Assembly: GCF_000337175.1 (NCBI RefSeq)
Contig: NZ_AOIJ01000030.1
Coordinates: 413-64,412 of the forward strand
Source of the DNA: Natrinema gari JCM 14663
GTDB taxonomy: Archaea; Halobacteriota; Halobacteria; Halobacteriales; Natrialbaceae
Direction: 5' to 3'
Length of the DNA stretch: 64,000 bases
Shown here: positions 7,386 through 15,837 of the stretch, piece by piece
How positions within the stretch are numbered: position 1 is the stretch's first letter
Layout: every line of letters starts with the position of its first letter
Notes under the pieces: generated by a model
The model's database searches: none
Told to the model about the DNA's origin: nothing
Seen by the model: the letters and a program-made list of their open reading frames with translations, nothing else
Translations under genes and position numbers: made by a program

Positions 7386-9123
7386 CGACCCGGTTCGCGA
7401 GGCGGTCGTCACCGCGCTCGATGACGTCGATATCGGTGTCCGCGAGGCCGAGCCGGCGGCGCTCACGGACGCCCGTTTCGCGGTCGTCAGCGACGTCGCC
7501 GGTTCGGCGACGTTCGACCGAGCGACCGAGGCCGCCCGCACGGGCGGAACGCCCTGGATCGCCGTCGAGATCGGCGGCGTCGGAGGCCACCCGATGCCGG
7601 ACGTCGACGCCGCGATCACTGGATTCGCGCCTTCGACGGGGTGTTTCGACTGTCTGCGCGCCCGCGTCGCGTCGAACGTCGAAGAGCGGGCCGACGGGCC
7701 ACAGGCCGACCGCAGCGAAGCGCGATTCGCCGGGGCGGTCGCCGGCCGGGAGTGCGTGCGCGTCCTCTCGGGCGACGAGCGATCGATCATGGGGCAGGTA
7801 CTCGAGGTGCCCCACGCCCGACGCCGGCTGCTGCCTGTGCCTGGATGCGAGTGTGCCGACGGCGGCCGGGATCGCGCGCTCGACCGCGACGCCGCGTCGC
7901 TCACCCTCGACGCCGCTGTCGACCGCGCTGAGGGGGCGATCGACGACCGCGTCGGACCGATCACCAGTATCGGCGAGATCGAGTCGTTCCCGGCACCCTA
8001 CTACCTGTCGACGGTCGCGGACACCGCCGCATACAGCGACGCGAGCGCACCGCGACAGGCGGCTGGCGTCGCGACCGACTGGAACGCAGCACTGATGAAA
8101 GCCGTCGGCGAGGGCCTCGAGCGCTACTGCGCCGGCGTCTACCGCGAGGCCGATTTCGTCCGCGCGAGCGAGGACGCCCTCGAGAACGCGGTCGCACCGA
8201 CAGCCTTCGTTCGGCCAGCCGACGCGCCGGCCGATGACGGGCGCGACGACCGCCGGTGGGTTCCCGGCGAGGACCTCGTGACCGGCGAGACCGCGCACCT
8301 GCCCGCCGCGGCGGTGCAGTTCCCCCAGCCCGGCGCGTCGCCGCTCCCGGCGATCACGACCGGGCTGGGACTGGGCTCCTCGACCGTCGATGCGCTGCTT
8401 TCGGGGCTGACAGAAGTCATCGAGCGCGACGCGACGATGGTCGCGTGGTACTCGACGTTCGACCCCCTCGAACTGTCGGTCGAGACGGACGCCTTCGGCA
8501 CGCTCGAGCGCCGTGCCCGGAGCGAGGGGCTGTCGGTGACGCCGCTGCTTGTCACACAGGACATCGACGTTCCCGTCGTCGCCGTCGCGGTTCATCGCGA
8601 CCCGGACGGGCTCGAGGGGGACGGAGTCGGAGCCGACGACGACGCCTGGCCGGCATTCGCCGTCGGCTCGGCGGCCGGACTCGACGCCGCGGCGGCCGCG
8701 ACATCGGCGCTCGAGGAGGCGCTCCAGAACTGGATGGAACTCCGCCATCTCGGACCGGCGGAGGCCGACGATGCCGGCGGGGAGATCGGCGAGTACGCCT
8801 CGTTCCCGGAGCGGGCGCGAGCGTTCGTCGACACCGAGCGGACAGTTCCGGCGGCGAGCGTCGGCCCCGATCCCGTGCCGACCGGCCGCGACCGGCTCGA
8901 GGCGCTGTGTTCGCGGACGGCCGATGTCGGACTGACGCCGTACGCCGCCCGGTTGACGACCCGCGATATCGACGACCTCGGGTTCGAAGCCGTCCGCGTC
9001 CTGGTTCCGGGCGCACAACCGCTGTTCACCGACGAGCCGTGCTTCGGCGAGCGAGCGCGGACGGTCCCGACGGCACTCGGCTTCGAACCGCGCCTCGAGC
9101 GGGCGTTCCATCCGTATCCCTGA
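7363..9123 (+). CDS. YcaO-domain protein fused to an N-terminal E1-like/zinc domain
   Basis: 586 aa from the ATG at 7363, which has a strong RBS (GGGAGGAGT). Residues 1 to about 190 form a Rossmann-like/E1-type partner domain with a putative Zn site: CFDC (Cys94, Cys97) and CEC (Cys162, Cys164). Residues about 200-586 are the YcaO domain, with the ATP/Mg-binding segments GEGLERY (249-255) and SSTVDALLSGLTEVIERDA, a later SALEEALQNW helix, and a proline-containing end (HPYP). YcaO enzymes phosphorylate peptide amides to form azolines, thioamides or amidines. No precursor peptide, TfuA or dehydrogenase gene is adjacent, so the substrate is unknown. Confidence 0.88.
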   Translation: MQVHVVGDDPVREAVVTALDDVDIGVREAEPAALTDARFAVVSDVAGSATFDRATEAARTGGTPWIAVEIGGVGGHPMPDVDAAITGFAPSTGCFDCLRARVASNVEERADGPQADRSEARFAGAVAGRECVRVLSGDERSIMGQVLEVPHARRRLLPVPGCECADGGRDRALDRDAASLTLDAAVDRAEGAIDDRVGPITSIGEIESFPAPYYLSTVADTAAYSDASAPRQAAGVATDWNAALMKAVGEGLERYCAGVYREADFVRASEDALENAVAPTAFVRPADAPADDGRDDRRWVPGEDLVTGETAHLPAAAVQFPQPGASPLPAITTGLGLGSSTVDALLSGLTEVIERDATMVAWYSTFDPLELSVETDAFGTLERRARSEGLSVTPLLVTQDIDVPVVAVAVHRDPDGLEGDGVGADDDAWPAFAVGSAAGLDAAAAATSALEEALQNWMELRHLGPAEADDAGGEIGEYASFPERARAFVDTERTVPAASVGPDPVPTGRDRLEALCSRTADVGLTPYAARLTTRDIDDLGFEAVRVLVPGAQPLFTDEPCFGERARTVPTALGFEPRLERAFHPYP

Positions 9124-9213
9124 CGCGGTCGCCGATCCCGTCCGGTATCGTCGCCGCTGACCGTCACTGCACACCTGCTCGCAGGATGGCTGTGGGATGG
9201 CGTGTGAATCGGT

Positions 9214-9786
9214 TCAGTCAGTACTATCGCCGTCGGACGGGGGCTCGCGTTCGGTTGCCGGCGCGTCCCCGGTTCCCGACTCGCCGTCGCTCGGCTCGGA
9301 TTCGTTCATCGCGGGGCCGGCCGATTCGGAGCCGTTCGTCACGGTTTCGTGCGGTTCGGGCTCGGCGGTCGGCCCCGGACCGTCCGCTTCCTCGCTCCGT
9401 TGGACATCCAAAATGAGATCGTCGTCGGTGATCCGTACGTTCACGAACGTCGTGTTCGGCGTGATCGTGACTTCCCTGAACGCCAACTCCTCGCCATCCC
9501 GGCCGTACTTGACCACGCGAAGTGTCTGCTCGACTGCATCGAGATGCGGGGGCGAGGCCGACTGGTTCGCCGTGATCGTGTAACTCTCGTCGTAGGTCCG
9601 CTGTTTCGTCCCGGGCTTGTACGCCTCGAGCGTGATATCGTAGTGGCGTTCAGCCTCACTGTGGATCTCGATGGGCACCAGCCCCTGGAAACTGCCCTGA
9701 TAGTGCTCCTCGAGCGCCTCGAGACAGCCCGAGAGCCCGACGATCGCGCCCATCCCGGCGGTCCGAAGTACCGTACGGCGGTTCAC
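9214..9786 (-). CDS. Tat-exported lipoprotein of unknown function
   Basis: 190 aa. The N terminus MNRRTVLRTAGMGAIVGLSG followed by Cys is a twin-arginine signal with a haloarchaeal lipobox, so the mature protein should be lipid-anchored outside the membrane at Cys21. The middle (IEIHSEAERHYDITLEAYKPGTKQRTYDESYTITANQ) is beta-rich and could be an immunoglobulin-like fold. The last 50 residues are a low-complexity acidic P/E/S/D tail. No enzyme motif is visible. It is convergent with the YcaO gene. Confidence 0.85.
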   Translation of the reverse strand: MNRRTVLRTAGMGAIVGLSGCLEALEEHYQGSFQGLVPIEIHSEAERHYDITLEAYKPGTKQRTYDESYTITANQSASPPHLDAVEQTLRVVKYGRDGEELAFREVTITPNTTFVNVRITDDDLILDVQRSEEADGPGPTAEPEPHETVTNGSESAGPAMNESEPSDGESGTGDAPATEREPPSDGDSTD

Positions 9787-9918
9787 GTGTGTGGCTCCGG
9801 GTCGGACGACTGTATGCGTTACTCTTCTTGGAACACGATCCGGCAGCGGACACAGTCGTAGACTACGTCAGTCATCGCCACCCATGGGACTTTTGTCTCG
9901 AGAGACGAACGACAACAC

Positions 9919-10398
9919 ATGGAGAAAGTCGCGATCGACGACGTCGACATCGAACGCAACCCCATGGATGTCCACTCGGTGAGACGGCCGGTCTCGGACG
10001 CGCTCGGCTTCTCGGATTTCGCGATGAACTACTTCGAACTCGAGCCCGGCGAGTCGTTCTCGGGCGGGATGCACACCCACTACGACCAGGAAGAAGTCTT
10101 CTACATACAGGCCGGGACCGCGACGTTCGACACTGACGACGGGACGGTCACGGTCGACGAGGGCGAGGTCATCCGGTTCGAGCCCGGCGACTTCCAGCAC
10201 GGCTACAACGACGGCGACGGGAAGGTCGTCGGGTTCGCCTTCGGCGCGCCCAAGTCCAAACACGACTGGGACCAACTCGAGTCACTGGTCTACTGCCAGG
10301 ACTGCGAGGCCGAGGTCGGCCACGGCCTCGACCTCACCGCCGACGGGGACTTCCGGCTGACCTGTACCGAGTGCGGACACGCGTTCGTGCCGCAGTAG
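9919..10398 (+). CDS. Cupin-domain protein with C-terminal zinc ribbon
   Basis: 159 aa. The cupin 2 core is visible: GGMHTHYDQEEVFYIQAGTATFD holds the G-x-x-x-H-x-H-x-x-x-x-E first motif (metal ligands His, His, Glu), and EVIRFEPGDFQHGYND holds the second motif with its His. The C terminus carries CQDC (about residues 125-128) and CTEC (about 150-153), a likely zinc ribbon. Such proteins are small metal-binding sensors or enzymes of unknown substrate. A GACTTTTG patch lies shortly before the start. Confidence 0.85.
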   Translation: MEKVAIDDVDIERNPMDVHSVRRPVSDALGFSDFAMNYFELEPGESFSGGMHTHYDQEEVFYIQAGTATFDTDDGTVTVDEGEVIRFEPGDFQHGYNDGDGKVVGFAFGAPKSKHDWDQLESLVYCQDCEAEVGHGLDLTADGDFRLTCTECGHAFVPQ

Positions 10399-10546
10399 CG
10401 GTCGCGCGGGTACGACCGACGGCGATCGAGTCCGGATCGTCCACACCTGTGTGACGCGTTCGGCTCCAGACCCCGCACGACACACCGAGCGAAACCGGGC
10501 CCGAAAGAGGGGAACGTTGTTGGTGTGGGGCCGCGATAATCGACGT

Positions 10547-11158
10547 ATGGCTGCACAAGACAGTTCGAGTGCGGAGATCGACACGTCCCTCTTTATCACC
10601 GTCTCCGGGCCACCGGGCTGCGGTGCAACGACCCTCTGTGAGCGACTCGCCGATGCGATCGGCTGTCCGTACGTCTCGGGGGGCGACATCTTCCGCGAGC
10701 TTGCCGACGATCGGGAGATGAGCCTCAACCAACTGACCGCGAAGGCCGACGAGTCCGACGAGATCGACCGCGCGTTAGACCAGCGACTCCAACAGATCGC
10801 AGAGGAGTGGGGCATGGCCAACAAACCGTTCATCCTCGAGTCCCGGCTGGCTGGCTGGCTCGCCGGCGACCGCGCGGACCTGCGGATCTGGCTCGACGCC
10901 CCGGAACCCGTCCGCCTCGAGCGGATCGACGACCGCACGGAGACCGAGGCCGAGATGCGGGTTCGGGAAGTCAGCGAGGCGGGCCGCTACGAATCGTACT
11001 ACGAGATCGACATCGGCGACCGCTCGTTCTACGATCTACACATCAACACCGCCCGCTGGAGCAAGGCCGGCGTGTTTACGCTGGCCCGAGCGGCGATCGA
11101 GGAGTACGATCCGGAACTCGACGAAGGCGCGTTCACCACCCCGTCGATGGACATCTAA
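10547..11158 (+). CDS. cmk: Cytidylate kinase (archaeal type)
   Basis: 203 aa from the ATG at 10547. It opens with the P-loop FITVSGPPGCGATTLCERLADAIG (Walker A GPPGCGAT) and continues SGGDIFRELADDREM, the CMP-binding pattern of the archaeal cytidylate kinase family. Later come ESRLAGWLA, RIWLDAPEPVRLERI and YESYYEIDIGDRSFYDLHINT. The enzyme phosphorylates CMP and dCMP to the diphosphates. It is convergent with guaB downstream, so two nucleotide-synthesis genes sit side by side but are transcribed towards each other. Confidence 0.87.
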   Translation: MAAQDSSSAEIDTSLFITVSGPPGCGATTLCERLADAIGCPYVSGGDIFRELADDREMSLNQLTAKADESDEIDRALDQRLQQIAEEWGMANKPFILESRLAGWLAGDRADLRIWLDAPEPVRLERIDDRTETEAEMRVREVSEAGRYESYYEIDIGDRSFYDLHINTARWSKAGVFTLARAAIEEYDPELDEGAFTTPSMDI

Positions 11159-11225
11159 GGCCGCCGGTCCGCGAGCCGTCACACTGTGTCCCTTCCAGCC
11201 GCGTGTGCCGTGCCGGATCGGTGTG

Positions 11226-12728
11226 TTAGTTGCTGTCGGGCGAGTAGTTCGGCGCTTCGTCGGTAATCACGACGTCGTGAGCGTGGCTTTCGGCCTGTCC
11301 GGCCGAGGAGACGCGGACGAACTCGCTGCGTTGCTTGAATTCGGGGATCGTCGCCGCACCAACGTAGCCCATGCCCGACTGCATGCCGCCGGCGAGCTGG
11401 TGGAGTTCGGATTTGAGCGTTCCCTTGTAGGGGGTCGCCGCTTCGACACCTTCGGGGACGTACTCGTCTTCCTCCTCGGGTTCGTCCTTGAGATAGCGGT
11501 CGCCGTCGCCGGATTTCATCGCACCGACCGACCCCATGCCGCGGTACTGTTTGTACTTCTTGCCGTTCATGGTGACGACGCGGCCGGGCGCTTCGTCGGT
11601 GCCGGCGAAGTACGAGCCAAGCATGACCGCGTCGGCACCGGCGGCGATCGCCTTGATCGCGTCGCCGGAGTAGCGGATACCGCCGTCCGCGATCACGGGC
11701 ACGTCGTGTTCGGCGGCCACGTCTGCGACCTGCGCGACGGCCGTGATCTGTGGCATGCCCGAGCCCGAGACGACGCGGGTGGTACAGATCGATCCCGGTC
11801 CGATGCCGACCTTCAGCCCGTCGGCGAAGTCGACGAGGGCTTCGGCCGCTTCTCGCGTCCCGATGTTGCCCACGACGACGTCCGCGTCGACGGCGTCCGT
11901 AATCTCGCGGGCCCCCTCGATGACGTTCCGGTTGTGCGCGTGCGCGGTGTCGATAAAGATGATATCCGCACCGGCCTCGTCGGCGGCCGTCGCACGGTCC
12001 TGCTCGAACGGGCTGACGGCGACGCCACAGCGGAGGCGGCCGTCCTCGTCGCGGACGGCCTCCTTGTACTCGCGGCGCTGGAGGATGCCCTGCATTGTGA
12101 CCAGTCCCACGAGGAGGTTCTCGTCGTCGACGACCGGAACGCGCTCGATCTTGTGATCGTACATCAACTCGAACGCGTCGCGGGAGTCGACGTCCTCGGG
12201 AGCCGTGATGACCTCGTCGGTCATCGCTTCGGTGACCGGATCGTCCTCGTTGACCTCGAGGTGGGGCCGAATGTCCGTACTCGAGATGATCCCCAGGACT
12301 TCGCCGTTGGTGTTGACGACGGGTGCGCCGCCGACGCCGTGGCGAGCCATCAGTTCGTCGACCTCGCGGACGGACATCTCCGGAGAAGCGGTGACGACCG
12401 AATCCAGCGGGATGATGAGTTCGTCGGCGCTCTTGACGCGACCGATCTCCTCGACCATCTCGTCAACGTTCATGTTGCGATGGAGCACGCCGAGACCGCC
12501 GTGGCGGGCCATTGCGATGGCCATGTCGCTCTCGGTGACGGTGTCCATCGCCGCCGAGAGGATCGGGACGGAGACCTCGACGTTTTTCGAGACGTTCGAC
12601 GTGAGGTCAGCGTCGTCGGGTTCGACGCGACTCTCCTTGGGGCGGAGAAGGACATCGTCGAACGTTAGCGCTTCCGGTACCTGCAGTTTCGAAGAATAGG
12701 GCTCGTGCTCGGGAACGTCGTTCGCCAT
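11226..12728 (-). CDS. guaB: Inosine-5'-monophosphate dehydrogenase
   Basis: 500 aa, the full family length. It begins with the (beta/alpha)8 opening ALTFDDVLLRP, holds two CBS motifs (about residues 95-215: VTASPEMSVREVDELMARHGVGG and VITAPEDVDSRDAFELM), and continues with ADIIFIDTAHAHN, VGNIGT and the catalytic loop GIGPGSICTTR, in which the Cys attacks IMP. GMGSVGAM and GGMQSGMGY follow at the usual places. It oxidises IMP to XMP with NAD+, the committed step to GMP. Confidence 0.97.
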   Translation of the reverse strand: MANDVPEHEPYSSKLQVPEALTFDDVLLRPKESRVEPDDADLTSNVSKNVEVSVPILSAAMDTVTESDMAIAMARHGGLGVLHRNMNVDEMVEEIGRVKSADELIIPLDSVVTASPEMSVREVDELMARHGVGGAPVVNTNGEVLGIISSTDIRPHLEVNEDDPVTEAMTDEVITAPEDVDSRDAFELMYDHKIERVPVVDDENLLVGLVTMQGILQRREYKEAVRDEDGRLRCGVAVSPFEQDRATAADEAGADIIFIDTAHAHNRNVIEGAREITDAVDADVVVGNIGTREAAEALVDFADGLKVGIGPGSICTTRVVSGSGMPQITAVAQVADVAAEHDVPVIADGGIRYSGDAIKAIAAGADAVMLGSYFAGTDEAPGRVVTMNGKKYKQYRGMGSVGAMKSGDGDRYLKDEPEEEDEYVPEGVEAATPYKGTLKSELHQLAGGMQSGMGYVGAATIPEFKQRSEFVRVSSAGQAESHAHDVVITDEAPNYSPDSN

Positions 12729-13071
12729 GTAAACCGTCAGACCCCCCGGGCAAAAAGCGTTGCGAGATATCCGCGGGTGTCAACGGTTGACGCCCCCAGA
12801 AACGGGTACTGCTGCCCGCTAGCACCTGGACCCGCGATCCCGTTTTGGACGGCCGTCCCCCTCGAGCGGACGGCTTCCTTCCTGATCTTTCGTGTGCGAA
12901 TGAGAACCATTGTGTCTGCCTGGACGCGGGGCAATCTCGGTTACGAGTGCCCACATCCGAGTCAGACCTGTTCATTTCCGTTCGGATCTGGCCGCCGCTG
13001 TCGAAACGCTACCGGATCGTGAAATGGTGTCCCACGCAACGTTTATTGACAATCCACCCATCTGTCGGAGT
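12729..13071. other. Intergenic region upstream of guaB
   Basis: 343 bp. On the minus strand it supplies the guaB promoter. Toward the right end there is a TATA-like GTTTATTG (13041-13048), about 28 bp before the possible small gene at 13072. I recognise no RNA gene, repeat or supported coding frame in the rest. Confidence 0.5.
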
Positions 13072-13269
13072 ATGTTCGCTGTGAGTGCAGCCGACGCCCG
13101 AACCGCTGGCCGGATGAGTGCCGCCTCCGTTGCCACTTTCGGGAATTTTACACAGAAACTCACAGCTCGAGGCCTTCTTCCCACTCCGATCGACTGGCGT
13201 CCGGACCGATCGGGACGGGATTGTCCATCATATCACCCGCAGGCCTCGGGTCATGGCCATCGACTCTGA
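13072..13269 (+). CDS. Possible small protein upstream of the membrane gene (weak)
   Basis: A 65-codon frame beginning MFAVSAADARTAGRM. Three things favour it: a GGAG just before the ATG, a TATA-like element about 28 bp upstream, and a stop codon only 3 bp before the start of the next gene, as in a tight operon. Against it, the protein has no recognisable domain, ends in a His/Gly-rich tail and shows little codon-position bias. It may instead be an untranslated leader of the membrane-protein gene. Confidence 0.28.
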   Translation: MFAVSAADARTAGRMSAASVATFGNFTQKLTARGLLPTPIDWRPDRSGRDCPSYHPQASGHGHRL

Positions 13270-13272
13270 TCG

Positions 13273-14193
13273 ATGAGTACGTCACAACACCCAGTCGCGC
13301 TCCAGATGGAGCGTATCATCGGGGGTAACGCCAGGCTCCTCGCGCTGGTCATGATGCTGCCGCTAGTCGACGGCGTCTTCCCCGCGTTGATCCTGGCCGG
13401 GGCGCTCAACCAACCGCTCGATGCGATTCAGATCGGGCTATTGATCTTCGGCGGGAGCGCCACCGTCGCCGTGATCCTTGCGGAGATGGACGGGACGCCC
13501 CGCGAGCAGGCGGCGGTCGTCCTGCTCGTTGGTATCCCACTGATACTGCTGTCGGCAGTTCAGGCCGCGCTCGCGCCGGCGATCGAGAGCGTGATCGATA
13601 TCGTCATCTTCGAGCGGTTCGCGGCGCTGGTGATCGCCGCCATCGCGGCCAAGACCGCCAGCGCGACGATCGGCGACTACCTCCCCAACCCCGCCGTCAT
13701 CATCGGGCTGGGGCTGGTCGCGAGTCTCGAGCCCTCCGGGGCGACGTTCTCGCTGATGACCGAGCCTGCACTCGTGGCCAACGCGACGCTGGCCGCGGCC
13801 GTCGGCGTCGCCTTCGCGCTGGCCATCGCGCTGACTGGGCCGTACCTGCGGGAGTACATGGACATCGACCGGTTCCGCTTCGGGAGTGCCGTCGCGCTCG
13901 GCCTGCTCCCGCCGTCCCTACTCTGGATGGCCTTCGGGCAGGCCCCGCTGGTCGCCCTGCTCGTCGCCGCCCTGTTCGCCGTCGAGTTCCCGTTCCGGGA
14001 GTCCGACGACGCCGACTCGGGCCCCGAGCCGGACGCCGACGTAGACGACACGACCGCGCGGATGGGCGCGGTGACCGACGGCGGGGGCGCAAGCGCCTCG
14101 AGCGAGCCGCCGGCCGCGGAGCGCGACGAGGAGCCGAACGCGTATCCGGGCGACGATGGGACGGACACCGCGGGACGGGCCCCGTGGCTGTAG
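13273..14193 (+). CDS. Haloarchaeal multi-pass membrane protein (DUF5794-like)
   Basis: 306 aa. Seven or eight hydrophobic stretches are visible, among them LLALVMMLPLVDGVFPALILAGAL, IGLLIFGGSATVAVILAEM, AAVVLLVGIPLILLSAVQAAL, FAALVIAAIAAKTAS and VALGLLPPSLLWMAF. After about residue 240 the chain turns into a soluble, acidic, low-complexity cytoplasmic tail. It resembles a haloarchaea-only family of unknown function (DUF5794 from memory, not checked). No transport or catalytic motif is evident. Confidence 0.8.
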   Translation: MSTSQHPVALQMERIIGGNARLLALVMMLPLVDGVFPALILAGALNQPLDAIQIGLLIFGGSATVAVILAEMDGTPREQAAVVLLVGIPLILLSAVQAALAPAIESVIDIVIFERFAALVIAAIAAKTASATIGDYLPNPAVIIGLGLVASLEPSGATFSLMTEPALVANATLAAAVGVAFALAIALTGPYLREYMDIDRFRFGSAVALGLLPPSLLWMAFGQAPLVALLVAALFAVEFPFRESDDADSGPEPDADVDDTTARMGAVTDGGGASASSEPPAAERDEEPNAYPGDDGTDTAGRAPWL

Positions 14194-14250
14194 GGCGATT
14201 CCGGTCCGAATCGAAACCACTTTACGGTACATCCCCCAACTGGGACTCGA

Positions 14251-14425
14251 GGGGTCGTGGCCAAGCCAGGCATGGCGGCTGACTCCAGAGGCAACGCGCC
14301 CGGGACGACACTCCAGACTGATATACTGATCGGGCACCTGATCAGTGCTCGTGTGATGACCCTCTGGAGTTCCGAGGCGCACCGGAGATATCAGTAGATC
14401 GGGGGTTCAAATCCCTCCGACCCCA
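14251..14425 (+). tRNA. trnW: tRNA-Trp (anticodon CCA) with a 101-nt intron
   Basis: Exon 1 is 14251-14288 and exon 2 is 14390-14425. The spliced RNA folds as a standard tRNA: acceptor GGGGTCG/CGACCCC, D stem GCCA/TGGC, anticodon stem GCTGA/TCAGT with loop CTCCAGA (anticodon CCA), and a T arm with TTCAAAT. No CCA tail is encoded. The splice sites form a canonical bulge-helix-bulge: central helix CTCC (14283-14286) with GGAG (14384-14387), flanked by 3-nt bulges AGA (14287-14289) and ATA (14388-14390). This is the structure cut by the archaeal splicing endonuclease. Confidence 0.96.
14289..14389 (+). ncRNA. Box C/D guide RNA inside the tRNA-Trp intron
   Basis: The intron contains box C GTGATGA (14353-14359), box D CTGA (14326-14329) and a D'-like CCGA (14372-14375). 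The guide before CCGA (CTCTGGAGT) pairs with ACTCCAGAG of exon 1 and the intron start, and its fifth base pairs with C34. The guide before CTGA (CTGATAT) pairs with ATATCAG across the 3' splice site, and its fifth base pairs with U39. This matches the known haloarchaeal pre-tRNA-Trp intron that directs 2'-O-methylation of C34 and U39. Because the second target spans the splice junction, it must act on the unspliced precursor. Confidence 0.93.
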
Positions 14426-14811
14426 TTCTCATCTTAACTTTAACGTAACCCTTCAGAGAGAAAGATCTTGGAGAATACCCTATTTTTCGGGGTGGTGCGC
14501 ATGACGGTTTTCGAGCGCACCGAGTATACTCGATACTTCAGTTATCGGTGCCGTCACCCATGGTGTCGATGGCAATGCCTCAATCGAGCGGACGACTTCG
14601 TCATCTGGGGACGAGTCTGTCACGATCACCACATCTCATCGACGGTGGCGACTTCCGTGATCGGCTGTACCCTGCTCTCCAGTTACTGACGATCGCTCTC
14701 GAGGACCGCGGGCTCGTCGAGTGTGCTATACCAGGGGCCACAGAAGCGGCCGAAGCTCCTCCTTGTGGAGGCTGAGGCTGCTGCCCTCTATGTAGTTTGT
14801 CTGAAGCAGTT
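14426..14811. other. AT-richer intergenic region after tRNA-Trp, with a repeat and hairpin
   Basis: 386 bp without a supported gene. Short open frames (for example 14468-14689 and 14548-14775) lack any recognisable domain. Near the right end is a copy of a repeat (14725-14762) and a hairpin CCTCC-TTGT-GGAGG (about 14759-14772). The hairpin lies just beyond the stop codon of the minus-strand nuclease gene and could serve as its 3' end. Confidence 0.5.
14725..14762 (+). repeat. Imperfect direct repeat, copy A, flanking the nuclease gene
   Basis: GCTATACCAGGGGCCACAGA followed by AGCGGCCGAAGCTCC. The first 26 bases match copy B (15980-16018) at 22 positions. The copies lie on either side of the AT-rich gene at 14812-15837. 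They may be remnants of a mobile element or of the event that brought the gene in. Confidence 0.5.
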
Positions 14812-15837
14812 TTACTCGGCGAACTCGATATTGGTGTATTTGAAGGGGTACGTTCTCACGCCTTCCTCGCTGCAGTAGTCGGCTAACTCCCTTACGGGCG
14901 TTTGTTTCCAATCAGAGCCGTTCTCAGTCAGTTGCTCAACGAATACAACGTTGACTGCTTCGTATCCCCTCTCTTCTGGATCAAGTCGCTCCGTCACAAG
15001 GCCAGTGTTGGGATCTTCGTCTTCTGTCTTGACGACACGATCTCCTGGCTCAAAGGGATTCTTCGCTAACTCCAGATTCGAGTACTTATACGGATACGTC
15101 CGTATGTTCTGATCGTCGCAGTACGATGCAAGCTTAGCGGGGTGGATCTCTCTCCAATCCCCTGGTCCCTCATCCAGTTGCGGAACGAACGCTACGTTGA
15201 CCGCTTCATAGCTTAACTTCTCTGGCGGCAATCGCTCAATCACAACGGCAGTGTCCGAATCCTCCTCTTCTCCCTTCACGACCCGATCGCCAGGTGTGAA
15301 TGGATTCTTCGGGTTCTGCTTCATTTGAGCAGTGCTCGGCCCGAGTTCGATCAGTTCGTTCATCGGTCGCGCAGCGAGGTGGTCCAGTTTGTCCGGCTCG
15401 TCGCCAGAATATTCCTCCTGCGTTTCCGCCTTCGATTTCAGCGTCTCTACGCGCTCCCAGCCGAGTAGAATCAGGGCATCTTCGTTATCCCGATGCCACG
15501 CCATCACGATGATATCATCTTGGTCATCCGTCTCGAGCATTCGCTCTGGAAGAAATGCAGAGACGTCACGCGAAGTCTTCACATCTATCTCATAGCCGAA
15601 GACCTCGAAGTCATAACCAGAGAAGCTTTCTGGATTACATCTCCGCATAGCATATTCGTTTTCCCAGTCCCACATTTCGACAGGGATAAATTCTCGACAG
15701 AACCGTTCGAATGCCATTTCCCCTAGGTTTCCAATTCGTTTCACGTCAACGTCGCCTGCGTTCGTTTCCGTGACCTGTTTGAGTGCCTGGTGATGCGCAC
15801 GCTCCTGGTCGATCTCGTCGGGAGTATATCGGTACAT
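14812..15837 (-). CDS. PD-(D/E)XK-like nuclease with two tandem C-terminal repeat domains
   Basis: 341 aa. The N-terminal domain (about residues 30-130) has the order of PD-(D/E)XK nucleases: a helix with Glu40 (RIGNLGEMAFERF), Asp76 in SGYDFEV, then the strand YEIDVKTS with Asp85-x-Lys87. This resembles DUF3883-type or restriction-like endonucleases. Residues about 178-257 and 260-339 are two copies of one module: NPFTPGDRVVK / NPFEPGDRVVK, SYEAVNVAFV / GYEAVNVVFV and RTYPYKYSN / RTYPFKYTN, with a period of 82 residues. The gene is much richer in A+T than its neighbours. No methylase or partner is adjacent. A single-gene defence or DNA-repair role is only a guess. Confidence 0.75.
   Translation of the reverse strand: MYRYTPDEIDQERAHHQALKQVTETNAGDVDVKRIGNLGEMAFERFCREFIPVEMWDWENEYAMRRCNPESFSGYDFEVFGYEIDVKTSRDVSAFLPERMLETDDQDDIIVMAWHRDNEDALILLGWERVETLKSKAETQEEYSGDEPDKLDHLAARPMNELIELGPSTAQMKQNPKNPFTPGDRVVKGEEEDSDTAVVIERLPPEKLSYEAVNVAFVPQLDEGPGDWREIHPAKLASYCDDQNIRTYPYKYSNLELAKNPFEPGDRVVKTEDEDPNTGLVTERLDPEERGYEAVNVVFVEQLTENGSDWKQTPVRELADYCSEEGVRTYPFKYTNIEFAE

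Noticed and set aside
7294-9174. 626-codon open frame on the minus strand across the YcaO gene
   Set aside because: It is the antisense shadow of a GC-rich real gene: Arg-rich, no domain, and the plus strand has a strong RBS and clear YcaO motifs.
14401-14425. Attachment site at the tRNA-Trp 3' end
   Set aside because: I looked for a second copy of the tRNA end on the far side of the islet and saw none, and no integrase gene is present.
14468-14775. Two short plus-strand frames after tRNA-Trp
   Set aside because: No domain, no RBS, Cys/His scatter without zinc-finger spacing; probably decayed sequence.
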